Shown in pieces: positions 56,247 to 64,000 of a stretch of 64,000 nucleotides of DNA (position 1 is the stretch's first letter; each line of letters opens with the position of its first letter). The stretch comes from Maridesulfovibrio sp. (lineage in GTDB: Bacteria > Desulfobacterota > Desulfovibrionia > Desulfovibrionales > Desulfovibrionaceae). The position numbers were made by a program, and so were the translations under genes. The notes under the pieces are model-generated. The model saw nothing but the letters and a program-made list of their open reading frames with translations, made no database searches and was not told the DNA's origin. Where the stretch lies: assembly GCF_963676065.1 (NCBI RefSeq), contig NZ_OY780933.1:1116001-1180000 (forward strand), in the 5' to 3' direction.

Positions 56247-56480
56247 ATGATTAGTGTAGAAAATTTAGTATCCATGCATCGTGAAGATATGGCTCTTTTA
56301 CGTAGTGAGGCAAGACAGGCCAAGCGGGACAGGCTTGGCTGTGAGCGTGAAATGGATCAGGCGTATAAAAAATTACGCAATAAACTATCTGCTGAAATGC
56401 CGACCGCAAACTCTTGTGTTGTCCGGCTTCGTGCTCCGATCGCATTTATGGTCACTCTCATGGCTGTATTCAGTTTTTGA
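56247..56480 (+). CDS. Small hypothetical protein (77 residues) under a sigma-54 promoter
   Basis: The family is not recognised. The first 50 residues are a charged helix (REDMALLRSEARQAKRDRLG..EREMDQAYKKLRNKLSAEM) with one Cys. The last 17 are hydrophobic (LRAPIAFMVTLMAVFSF), possibly a C-terminal membrane tail. ATG 56247 has GGAG 8 bp upstream; GTG 56244 is an alternative. The gene lies about 120 nt downstream of the expected sigma-54 start, behind the C-rich hairpin, and ends before a strong bidirectional terminator, so it and the hairpin form a complete transcription unit. Confidence 0.6.
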   Translation: MISVENLVSMHREDMALLRSEARQAKRDRLGCEREMDQAYKKLRNKLSAEMPTANSCVVRLRAPIAFMVTLMAVFSF

Positions 56481-56520
56481 ATAGTTTAGTGTCCGACCTT
56501 ATGGTTGGGTAATCGCCAGT

Positions 56521-56560
56521 AAAAAGTCCGTCCTTCATTTTGAAGGGCGGACTTTTTTTT
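56521..56560. terminator. Bidirectional Rho-independent terminator
   Basis: AAAAAGTCCGTCCTTC pairs with GAAGGGCGGACTTTTT across an ATTTT loop, with T and A tracts on both sides. It serves the 77-residue gene (+) and znuA (-). Confidence 0.92.
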
Positions 56561-57455
56561 AGTGCTTTTCAGCGAATGCGTTTGCGGTTCGCAGCAGGTT
56601 GGCGGCCCAGTCTTCAGCCAGGGGGTCGGCCGTCTGCACCTGTGCTCCTATAGAGCTTGCTATGGCCCGGGCGCTTTTCCGCGAGAATTGCGGTTGAATA
56701 AAAATAGCCTTCACTGAATTCTTTTTAGCCAGCTTGATCAGTTGTGCCAGTTCTTTGGGGCTTGGTTCCTTGCCTTCAAGTTCAATGGGAATCTGGGTCA
56801 GTCCGTATGAACTGGCGAAGTATCCCCATGAGGGGTGGTAGACCATGAAGCTGAACTTTTTACCTTTGCGGGCGAATATTTCAAGGAGTTCAGAATCGAG
56901 ATTGTTAATTTCAGCTGCAAAGCTGAGGTAGTTGCGCACGTAAGCAGGTGCGTTTGCCGGGTCATGTTCGATCAGGGTGTCGCGTATCTGCTGGCTGATG
57001 ATCCTTACTAATTGCGGTGCCAGCCAAATATGCGGGTCCATTATTTTATCACTGTGATGATGGCCTTCGTGTGTATGTTCTTCATGGCCGGATTCTTCAT
57101 GAACATGCGCCTGCATGGGCTGATGCACCACGCAGCTGCCTAAATTCACGATTTCGAGATTGCTGTTTGCGGACTTGAACCGTGGAAGCCATGCTTTTTC
57201 GAACGGCACACCGATGGAAAAGTAGATTTCGGACCTACTGAGTTCCGCCATCTGTCTCGGTTGGGGTTCGTAAGTTGCGGGGCTGCTTCCGGCTTTGACC
57301 ATAATGTTTGCCTTTACGTTTTCCCCTCCTATCCTTTCCACGAAATATTTCATAGGCGCTATTGAAACTGTGGTCTGCAATTGTCCGGCTACGGCTGCTG
57401 TGCAGCTGATAAGAACGACTGCTATCAATGTGAGGCTGATTCTAAGTGTTTTCAT
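56559..57455 (-). CDS. znuA: Zinc ABC transporter substrate-binding protein ZnuA
   Basis: This is a 298-residue exported cluster A-I metal-binding protein. A signal peptide spans about residues 1-24 (ISLTLIAVVLISCTAAVAG). The metal site involves His in GGENVKANIMVKAGSSPATYEPQPRQM-type loops, and a His-rich flexible loop at about 117-135 (HVHEESGHEEHTHEGHHHSD) is typical of zinc-type proteins. The core DPHIWLAPQLVRIISQQI and VYHPSWGYFASSYGL follow. It delivers Zn(II) to ZnuBC, which is not encoded next to it, so this is an orphan binding protein. Upstream, two AATGATAA (minus-strand) repeats could be Fur/Zur-type half-sites. Confidence 0.92.
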   Translation of the reverse strand: MKTLRISLTLIAVVLISCTAAVAGQLQTTVSIAPMKYFVERIGGENVKANIMVKAGSSPATYEPQPRQMAELSRSEIYFSIGVPFEKAWLPRFKSANSNLEIVNLGSCVVHQPMQAHVHEESGHEEHTHEGHHHSDKIMDPHIWLAPQLVRIISQQIRDTLIEHDPANAPAYVRNYLSFAAEINNLDSELLEIFARKGKKFSFMVYHPSWGYFASSYGLTQIPIELEGKEPSPKELAQLIKLAKKNSVKAIFIQPQFSRKSARAIASSIGAQVQTADPLAEDWAANLLRTANAFAEKH

Positions 57456-57748
57456 ATTGTCCTCTTAAGGTTGAGTTTCGTTATCATTTGGAGTGAGCGT
57501 GATCAATATATTAAAGGATGTCAATCATACTTATCATTAAATTTTATTCAATCACCCCTTTCGTTCCTTTGCTGAGAATTAATTTCCCTTTTATCCTTTT
57601 TGGGGCTTATCTTTGCCTTTATTTTTTGCGTGAAGGGGGCGTCCTTCTGTTCTGATTGCATTATATTGGTAAAAAATTCGGCCTCAATTTCCAAATATGT
57701 TTTTTTTGTGTATTTTTGTTGCTTTTGCAAGTATTAGTTCTCCAGTTT
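57456..57748. other. Intergenic region between znuA and amtB (upstream part)
   Basis: This AT-rich spacer between divergent genes has no convincing gene. TTATCATT occurs at 57481-57488 and again at 57531-57538, close to the znuA start, possibly metalloregulator half-sites. TTGC-TTTT-GCAA at 57719-57730 lies just upstream of the sigma-54 promoter. Confidence 0.35.
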
Positions 57749-57764
57749 TGGCACAATAGGTGCT
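57749..57764 (+). promoter_or_regulatory. Sigma-54 promoter of the amtB operon
   Basis: TGGCACAATAGGTGCT fits the -24/-12 consensus with perfect TGGCAC and TGC elements at the correct spacing. The expected start is near 57775, giving a leader of about 115 nt. NtrC-type control is inferred from gene function. Confidence 0.8.
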
Positions 57765-57800
57765 TAAAAAACAACTAAGATGCACTTTTGAAGGTAGTTT

Positions 57801-57845
57801 TTTCTAAAATTGTAAAAAAAGCTCTCGTGGGGACAATTTTAGAAA
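57801..57845 (+). other. Inverted repeat in the amtB leader
   Basis: TTTCTAAAATTGT (57801-57813) and ACAATTTTAGAAA (57833-57845) form a perfect 13-bp stem with a 19-nt loop, within the untranslated leader. Confidence 0.7.
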
Positions 57846-57867
57846 CATTTATGTAAAAGTAACCTTG

Positions 57868-57885
57868 AATCAACGGGGGTTGATT
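57868..57885 (+). promoter_or_regulatory. Hairpin presenting the amtB ribosome binding site
   Basis: AATCAAC and GTTGATT form a perfect 7-bp stem whose GGGG loop is the Shine-Dalgarno sequence, ending 4 bp before ATG 57890. Folding would restrict or tune translation of amtB. Confidence 0.6.
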
Positions 57886-57889
57886 AGAA

Positions 57890-59092
57890 ATGAATTCGGC
57901 GGATACTTCATTTATTCTTATTTGCTCAGCTCTGGTCATGTTCATGACTCCGGGCTTGGCCCTTTTTTATGGTGGTATGGTACGTAGTAAAAACGTTTTA
58001 GCCACCATCATGCAGAGCTTCATCATGCTTGGATTGGTCTCCATAGTATGGGCTGTTATCGGTTATTCCCTTTCTTTCGGCTCCGATATAGGCGGCATAA
58101 TCGGCGGCCTAGATTTTTTTGCGCTTAATGGCGTGGGTATGGACACGGTCAACAGTCCTGCCAGCAATCTGCCTCATCTTCTCTTCATGGTTTTTCAGTG
58201 TATGTTTGCGGTTATCACCCCCGCACTTATCACCGGAGCTTTTGCCGAGCGTATGAGATTCGGCGCATTGCTTATTTTTACTACTCTCTGGGTCATCTTT
58301 GTCTATTCTCCCATGTGCCACTGGGTATGGGGAGGAGGCTGGATGGGAGAAGACGGCGCTCTTGACTTTGCGGGCGGCGCAGTTGTTCACATGAGTTCAG
58401 CCGCGGCGGCTCTGGCCGGATGTCTGGTTATGGGCAAACGTAAAGGATACGGCAAAGAACCGTTTATCCCCCACAACCTGCCTATGACCCTGCTCGGTGC
58501 CGGAATGCTTTGGTTCGGCTGGTTCGGGTTTAACGCCGGTTCCGCGCTGGCAGCTGACGGTCTGGCTGCCAATGCTTTTGTCACTACTCATCTTGCCGCA
58601 GCAGCGGCTGTCCTTGGCTGGTTGCTTGTAGAAGGTATGCATGGCGGGAAACCCACTACTCTCGGTGCCGCTTCTGGAGCTGTCGCCGGTCTGGTCGCTA
58701 TTACTCCGGCAGCCGGTTTTGTAACTCCCATGGCTTCTATTCTAATCGGCTTCGGCGGCGGTATTGTCTGCTACGGCGGAGTACTCATGAAATCCAAATT
58801 CGGCTATGATGACTCCCTTGATGTTGTGGGTATTCACGGTCTTGGCGGAACTTACGGTGCTATCGCCACCGGTCTTTTTGCCAGCATCGGCGCGGAAGGC
58901 TTGTTTTACGGCAACGCTTCCCAGCTGTGGATTCAGATTGAATCCTGCATTGCCACATGGGGATATTGCTTTGTAGTAAGCTGGATTCTCTTTAAAGTTG
59001 TCGATAAGGTTTATGGTCTGCGCCCCTCTGAAGAAGATGAAGTCGCCGGTCTGGACGTTTCCGAACACAGTGAAGCCGGGTACCAGATTTAG
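57890..59092 (+). CDS. amtB: Ammonium transporter AmtB
   Basis: This 400-residue Amt/MEP channel has eleven predicted membrane segments and conducts ammonium into the cell. Signatures are the N-terminal GLALFYGGMVRSKNVLATIMQSF, the pore entry FAERMRFGALLIFTTLWVIFVYSPMCHWVWGGGW, MLWFGWFGFNAGSALAADGLAANAFVTTHLAAAAA and DDSLDVVGIHGLGGTYGAIATGLFA with the pore His. No signal peptide is obvious beyond TM1. It is followed by glnB, whose PII product plugs the channel. The leader is structured and transcription is sigma-54 dependent. Confidence 0.96.
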   Translation: MNSADTSFILICSALVMFMTPGLALFYGGMVRSKNVLATIMQSFIMLGLVSIVWAVIGYSLSFGSDIGGIIGGLDFFALNGVGMDTVNSPASNLPHLLFMVFQCMFAVITPALITGAFAERMRFGALLIFTTLWVIFVYSPMCHWVWGGGWMGEDGALDFAGGAVVHMSSAAAALAGCLVMGKRKGYGKEPFIPHNLPMTLLGAGMLWFGWFGFNAGSALAADGLAANAFVTTHLAAAAAVLGWLLVEGMHGGKPTTLGAASGAVAGLVAITPAAGFVTPMASILIGFGGGIVCYGGVLMKSKFGYDDSLDVVGIHGLGGTYGAIATGLFASIGAEGLFYGNASQLWIQIESCIATWGYCFVVSWILFKVVDKVYGLRPSEEDEVAGLDVSEHSEAGYQI

Positions 59093-59130
59093 ACGCCGGG
59101 ACGCGGTTTGTGTTTTGGGATGTGATAATT

Positions 59131-59170
59131 TGCCTCCGGCGGTCAAGGTTCCCCAGCCGTTTGACTTCCA
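59131..59170 (+). repeat. Dispersed intergenic repeat, copy 5
   Basis: It carries GCCTCCGGCGGTCAAGG with a complementary TTTGACTTCC after a short CCCAGCC loop. It shares the seed with the copy at 45091 but is shorter, and it lies between amtB and glnB. Confidence 0.45.
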
Positions 59171-59193
59171 CATCAAGAGGTTTGGTATTTTAA

Positions 59194-59547
<354 letters not shown>

Positions 59548-62085
59548 ATGAACGCAGAAACTATTCCCGGATTATCAGCGGAACTATCCGTAGACCGCCT
59601 GTTGGCGGGACGTGAAATACTCCTCGCGGCATGCTCAAAAAGCATGCCGCGAGATTATCCACAGCAATTGTGCGGTCTTGTGGATGATTATTTCCGGGCG
59701 AGGATAGAGGAAGCTGTTTCCGAGGGAATTCTTTTTTCCCATGATGATCTTTCCATTGTGGCTGTGGGCGGTTACGGGCGTGGACAGCTGGCTCCTTTTT
59801 CGGACATTGACGTCTTGATCCTTACGGATCTAACGGCTCAGGAAGATCTCGAGGATTTGGCATCCTTTCTTTTTCATCCCCTTTGGGATCTAAAATTTGA
59901 TGTGGGCCACGGTGTACGAACCGTAGAGCAGAACCTTGATCTGGCAAAGTCTGATTTCAAGGTACTTGCTTCGCTCCTTGATTTGCGTTTTATCGCCGGC
60001 CGCGAAGAGCCGTTCCGTAGACTGGTTAATGAATTCCGGTCCGGGGTGCTGCCTGTTGTCGGCGAGAGTTTCTGCAGTATCCTTTGGGAGAACCGTTCAA
60101 AGACCGGAAAGGGCATGGATTCCGTGGTCCTTGAACCGGATCTTAAAAATGGATGGGGCACCCTGCGGGATGTGCAGTTCATCCGTTGGTGCGCAGACAT
60201 TAAAGGGGATTACTCCCCGTTGAATCAGACCGACCTTGTTGATCTCTGCAAGGATGAAGCCCTGCTTATGCAGGCCCGCAGCGCAGTACACCTCTTGCGA
60301 AAACGCAAACAGGATAAGTTGATTCTCGATATTTTACCTGAAGCAGCCTCTCTTTGCGGAGTCAAAGGCTATGATCCGGCAAAGCGCGGTAATCAGCTGC
60401 TTACCTCCATACACAAGGCTATGATCAGGGTTCGCTCCATGGGAGATGCCCTTTACCGTGAATCCTTTGATGCAGACTCGCGTTCATTTATAGATCATCA
60501 GGGAATCGCCGGGCTTAAGGCCGGACTTGAAGTTTTCGGCATAAAGTCTCGAACCGGAGCTCCGTTGACCCGCGAGGCCCGTCGTGCCGTATCAACCATA
60601 AGTTCGTCCGAGGGGATTAATCTGACCCGGGCTTTGAAGATGGTTATTGATATATTCAAGGGAGAGTCCGGTTGGCGGGCTTCCGTTGAAATGCTCGACA
60701 GCGGGGTTTTTAAATCTTTCCTGCCTGAATTTTCCAAGGTTGCCGAGCTGGTGCCTTATGACGGTTACCATCAGTATCCTCCGGGACGTCATTCCCTGCT
60801 GACCGTGCATAAGTGCTGCGATATTTTTCGCGATGAATTCTCCGCAGGTGGTAAATGCATCTCCGCCGCTGATTTCGATGCCTTGATCCTCGGGGCGTTT
60901 TTGCATGACATTGGCAAAGGGAAACGCAATCATAGTGAACGCGGCGCTGAAATAACCGCAGACATCCTTGCTCGGACTGACTTTCCGGATCTGTTTAAGG
61001 AAGATGTTATTTTTCTGGTGCGGGAGCACCTGCTTCTGGTCCGTTCTTCACGGTCCATCGACCTCAGCTCTGCCGAGGCTTTGCAGAAGATTGCCGAGCG
61101 GATAGGCTCGCTTCGTAAACTGCGAATGCTTTTTATACTTTCCATGGCTGATTCCATGGCTACCGGGCCGCGGGTCTGGAATTCCTGGAGTGAATCCCTG
61201 CTGCGAGAGATTTATTCCGGGCTGGAGCTGGAACTCTCCGATGATCCGTTTATTGATGTAGCACCTGCGGCGCAATTGTCGGAAAGTATTCGCCGCGTTC
61301 GGGAGTGCGCGCAGGGTGAAATGGATTCCAGTGTTGCGGAGTCGTTGATTGACTGTATGCCCGAGCGATACCTTGCGGTGGAAGATCCAGATGAAATTGT
61401 CCTGCACATGCAGCAGGTGCTGGATTTTAACAGGCTTTATGAAAAAGATCTTGTACGTAAACCTTCCGGCAAGGGCGGGCAGGGACTCAGTCTGGTTCGG
61501 GCCTTTGAAACCGAGGACGAAAAACGGGTCAAGGTAGTCATTACCGCAAAAGATCAGGATTATCTTTTTGTGGCTCAGAGCGGGGTGTTGACCCTGCATT
61601 CGGTGAATATCCTTTCTGCTGAAATCTTTTCATGGTCCGACGGCACAGCGGTGAATATTTTCATTGTGGAAACCCCTTCATATAGTGCTCCCGCCGACAT
61701 CTGGGCCAGAGTAGAGAGGTCCATCATGTATGCTTTAACCGGTAGGCTCGCGCTTGATTACCGGCTGCATAAAAAACGCAATTCCGTTTTGACCTGTCCT
61801 CTTCCCGGCCGTGTTCCCACCCGTATAAATATCGATAACGAGTCCAGCGAAGAGTGTACCCTTATCGAGGTCATTACGCAGGATCGTGCCGGAATACTTT
61901 ACGATATGGCCTTATTCTTTTCACGTATGAATATTAATTTGCGCATGGCCCGTATTTCAACCACCGGCCAGTCTGTGTTTGATGTCTTTCATGTTGAAGG
62001 TCCGGGAGGGGGCCGTATTGAAGATGAAATACACCTGAAAGAGCTTAGTGACGCTCTGGAGTATACCCTCACCGGCAACGGTTAA
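59548..62085 (+). CDS. glnD: Bifunctional PII uridylyltransferase/uridylyl-removing enzyme GlnD
   Basis: This 845-residue sensor of glutamine has a nucleotidyltransferase domain with [19 protein letters not shown] (GG and DxD motif, about residues 74-92) and a helical linker. An HD hydrolase domain follows, with [16 protein letters not shown] at about 455, then two C-terminal ACT domains ([12 protein letters not shown].. and [17 protein letters not shown]). It starts directly after the glnB stop. At low glutamine it adds UMP to PII, and at high glutamine removes it. All four domains are present. Confidence 0.95.
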   Translation: MNAETIPGLSAELSVDRLLAGREILLAACSKSMPRDYPQQLCGLVDDYFRARIEEAVSEGILFSHDDLSIVAVGGYGRGQLAPFSDIDVLILTDLTAQEDLEDLASFLFHPLWDLKFDVGHGVRTVEQNLDLAKSDFKVLASLLDLRFIAGREEPFRRLVNEFRSGVLPVVGESFCSILWENRSKTGKGMDSVVLEPDLKNGWGTLRDVQFIRWCADIKGDYSPLNQTDLVDLCKDEALLMQARSAVHLLRKRKQDKLILDILPEAASLCGVKGYDPAKRGNQLLTSIHKAMIRVRSMGDALYRESFDADSRSFIDHQGIAGLKAGLEVFGIKSRTGAPLTREARRAVSTISSSEGINLTRALKMVIDIFKGESGWRASVEMLDSGVFKSFLPEFSKVAELVPYDGYHQYPPGRHSLLTVHKCCDIFRDEFSAGGKCISAADFDALILGAFLHDIGKGKRNHSERGAEITADILARTDFPDLFKEDVIFLVREHLLLVRSSRSIDLSSAEALQKIAERIGSLRKLRMLFILSMADSMATGPRVWNSWSESLLREIYSGLELELSDDPFIDVAPAAQLSESIRRVRECAQGEMDSSVAESLIDCMPERYLAVEDPDEIVLHMQQVLDFNRLYEKDLVRKPSGKGGQGLSLVRAFETEDEKRVKVVITAKDQDYLFVAQSGVLTLHSVNILSAEIFSWSDGTAVNIFIVETPSYSAPADIWARVERSIMYALTGRLALDYRLHKKRNSVLTCPLPGRVPTRINIDNESSEECTLIEVITQDRAGILYDMALFFSRMNINLRMARISTTGQSVFDVFHVEGPGGGRIEDEIHLKELSDALEYTLTGNG

Positions 62086-62141
62086 GGTTTAAGCTGCTGT
62101 TTTTGGAGTTATTTTCAAGACTAAAATTTAAAGGAGTTGTT

Positions 62142-63812
62142 ATGTCTGGCAGGATTATCGTTCATGTTGTTTTAAATGTTCTGGTTCTGCTGGGGCTTTG
62201 CGTTGCTTTTGTTTTTGTGCCGGAAACTTTTATCGGAAAGAGTCTGCTCCCTCTGCTGGCTCTTTTCGGCGCAGCAGTGATTGTGGTCGGTGTGTCCGGA
62301 TTCCTGCTTGCGGTCAAGGTCAAGGACAGCTGGAATAAGGTCAATCGCTGGATGGGCGGCCTTGTTTCCGGTTCGGGAATTGATTTAGATATTTCTTCAG
62401 ATATGTTGCCTTCCGCAGTTGTCCTGCAGGATCATATTCACGATCTGGCCGTTAAACTTGATGAAGCTGATAAGCAGTGCAAAGTTGAAATTTCACGTCA
62501 GCTTGATGCTTATAAAATGGCAGAAAAAGCACGCGCGCAAGGCGAACAGGCCCGCAGTAAGGGGCTTCTTTCCGCAGCCGGCACCCTTGAAAGTGCAGTG
62601 GAGGGAATCCGTACCAGCTCCAACATGCTGGGGGAGTCTTCTGCCCGGGCCAGCGAAGGAGCGGAGAAGCAGCTTCAATACATATCTTCAGTAGTCACCT
62701 CCATGGAACAGATTGATGTCTCCATCAAACATTCAGTCGATCAGGCCGAATCCGCTGCGGTGGACGCAGAATCTGCTGCAGACCGGGCCCGCTCAGGTGA
62801 AACAGTACTGGATGAGACCATTGATTCCATCAAAACGGTCATGAATAATACCAATGAATTGAACGGACGTGTGGAGGCTCTCGGTAAACAGGCTGAATCC
62901 ATCGGCAGTATCATGTCCGTAATTTCCGATATCGCCGACCAGACCAACCTGTTGGCGCTGAATGCGGCTATTGAGGCCGCCCGCGCTGGTGATGCCGGGC
63001 GCGGATTTGCCGTTGTCGCTGATGAAGTACGGAACCTTGCGGAAAAAACCATGGATGCCACTCGTGATGTCGGTACCGAAATCGGCAGAATTCAGGAACA
63101 TGTGGAAATGACCGTTGCCGGGGTCAACCACATTAACGATCTGGCCGGTAATGCCTCAGGGCTGGCCAGCAGTTCCGGAGAAGCACTAGGTGAGATTGTG
63201 AATCTGGCCGAGAAGAGCTCTCACAGGGTGCGGCTTGTTGCCGAGGAAATCGCACAGCAGGCCGAGGCCAGTAATAATGTGCGCGATGCTGTTACCGAAG
63301 TCCATTCCATTTCAAATGAAACCGGAGAAGCCATGACCGGGGCTGGTGAAGCTGTTTCCGTTCTTGGTGGACGCGTTGCGGACCTTGATGATATGATCGG
63401 TGTGTTCAAACTGATCGGTAACGGTAAGGTGCAGGAGGTGATTGATTCGCTTGCCAAATCTTCCGATGTGCGCTCCATGAATAGGGGATTGCAGGAAAGG
63501 GCGATGCACGCTGCTTTGAGGAACAACAGCTTTCTTGAACTGCTTTATATCACCGACCATAAAGGAATCCAGACAGTAAGTAACATCAGCGGTCAGTGGC
63601 AGAGCTTTTCTGAAGACTCTTCCGCTTGCGGAAAAAACTGGTCCGACCGGGAGTGGTTCAGCGCAGTTATTGAAGATCAAACACTGTATGTGTCTGATGT
63701 TTATGAGTCTTCCGCTACAGGTGAAAATTGTATCACTGTATCCGGGCCGTTTTTTGATTCCAAAGGCAAGGCCCTTGGCGTTATCGCCGCTGATGTGAAG
63801 GTGAATGGATAA
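62142..63812 (+). CDS. Methyl-accepting chemotaxis protein with a C-terminal Cache-like domain
   Basis: This is a 556-residue receptor. Two TM helices (about residues 5-27 and 33-55) are separated only by a short loop, so there is no periplasmic sensor. A coiled linker and the MCP hairpin ([49 protein letters not shown], about 240-290) follow. After the signalling domain, residues 450-556 form a PAS/Cache-type sensor ([60 protein letters not shown]). The sensor is therefore C-terminal and cytosolic, an unusual order. ATG 62142 has AAAGGAG 6 bp upstream. It follows glnD by 56 bp and may be co-transcribed with the nitrogen genes. Confidence 0.9.
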   Translation: MSGRIIVHVVLNVLVLLGLCVAFVFVPETFIGKSLLPLLALFGAAVIVVGVSGFLLAVKVKDSWNKVNRWMGGLVSGSGIDLDISSDMLPSAVVLQDHIHDLAVKLDEADKQCKVEISRQLDAYKMAEKARAQGEQARSKGLLSAAGTLESAVEGIRTSSNMLGESSARASEGAEKQLQYISSVVTSMEQIDVSIKHSVDQAESAAVDAESAADRARSGETVLDETIDSIKTVMNNTNELNGRVEALGKQAESIGSIMSVISDIADQTNLLALNAAIEAARAGDAGRGFAVVADEVRNLAEKTMDATRDVGTEIGRIQEHVEMTVAGVNHINDLAGNASGLASSSGEALGEIVNLAEKSSHRVRLVAEEIAQQAEASNNVRDAVTEVHSISNETGEAMTGAGEAVSVLGGRVADLDDMIGVFKLIGNGKVQEVIDSLAKSSDVRSMNRGLQERAMHAALRNNSFLELLYITDHKGIQTVSNISGQWQSFSEDSSACGKNWSDREWFSAVIEDQTLYVSDVYESSATGENCITVSGPFFDSKGKALGVIAADVKVNG

Positions 63813-63943
63813 ATATTTTAGAAGGGCTCATTTTCTTGCCAAATCAGCAATATTTATCTAAGTGATCCTTGCTGCCAAACTAACTGTCAGGGTGTTTTAT
63901 CGCCCTCAGGTCATATCAGTTCAATCCGAAGAGGAATTATTTC

Positions 63944-64000
63944 ATGAAAATACTTGTCGTAGGTTCAGGCGGAAGAGAACACGCTCTGGCTTGGAAAATT
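63944..64000 (+). CDS. purD: Phosphoribosylamine-glycine ligase PurD (5' end only)
   Basis: The first 19 residues, starting [18 protein letters not shown], are the invariant N terminus of PurD (ATP-grasp GAR synthetase), the second step of purine synthesis. GAGGAA lies 8 bp before ATG 63944. The rest lies outside the window. Confidence 0.9.
   Translation, partial: MKILVVGSGGREHALAWKI

Noticed and set aside
57548..57730. 60-codon minus-strand ORF upstream of amtB
   Set aside because: Lys/Gln-rich translation of an AT-rich regulatory spacer with no ribosome binding site; ends within the znuA/amtB intergenic region.

Overview
The window looks like a chromosomal segment of a marine sulfate reducer of the Desulfovibrionaceae (Maridesulfovibrio/Desulfovibrio-like). 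That assignment is inference. It rests on an oxygen-independent class III ribonucleotide reductase, a bacteriohemerythrin, a dense set of chemoreceptors, an F1/b-only ATP synthase operon without the a and c genes, anaerobic-type corrinoid genes and moderate GC content. Genes are well packed. I see no prophage, insertion sequence, CRISPR array, rRNA or tRNA gene.

Layout. 1-3.8 kb: end of an unidentified gene, a hotdog thioesterase, an MscS channel, a YbaK-type deacylase, and a His-rich membrane exporter with its MarR regulator. 3.8-7 kb: a 714-bp regulatory region with a duplicated 36-bp element and a cobalamin riboswitch, then nrdD. 7-12 kb: a chemoreceptor and a hybrid histidine kinase. 12-19.6 kb: a WbsX-like protein, a fused cobD-cobQ gene, bacteriohemerythrin, a ComM/YifB ATPase and two methyltransferases. 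19.7-24.3 kb (minus strand): orphan ParA ATPase, TetR regulator with a large palindrome, a small conserved protein, an M24 peptidase and a UDP-galactopyranose mutase of eukaryotic type. 24.3-27.8 kb: pstS-pstC-pstA behind a Pho-box-like repeat.

29-35 kb is the rod-shape operon mreB-mreC-mreD-mrdA-rodA-bactofilin. 35-41 kb is the ATP synthase operon (b', b, delta, alpha, gamma, beta, epsilon). 41-47.5 kb carries glmU, a zapB-like gene too short for most ORF filters, zapA, 6S RNA, rny, a ymdB-type phosphodiesterase and tyrS. 47.6-51 kb has a YdcZ-type transporter, a UbiA prenyltransferase and a second chemoreceptor.

51-57.5 kb is the most unusual part. A minus-strand run encodes a sigma-54 activator, a hidden 59-codon ORF, a hydantoinase/oxoprolinase and a histone-deacetylase-like amidohydrolase with a zinc-ribbon tail. 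Divergent from the activator is a near-consensus sigma-54 promoter. Its transcript would begin with a 17-bp hairpin holding a C-rich loop and then encode an unknown 77-residue protein. An inverted repeat suited to be the activator's binding site lies between the two promoters. Next comes an orphan znuA.

57.7-64 kb is a nitrogen-control cluster: amtB behind a sigma-54 promoter with a structured leader, glnB (PII) and glnD, followed by a third chemoreceptor with a C-terminal Cache-like domain and the start of purD. A short dispersed repeat with the seed GCCTCCGGCGG recurs in five intergenic places.
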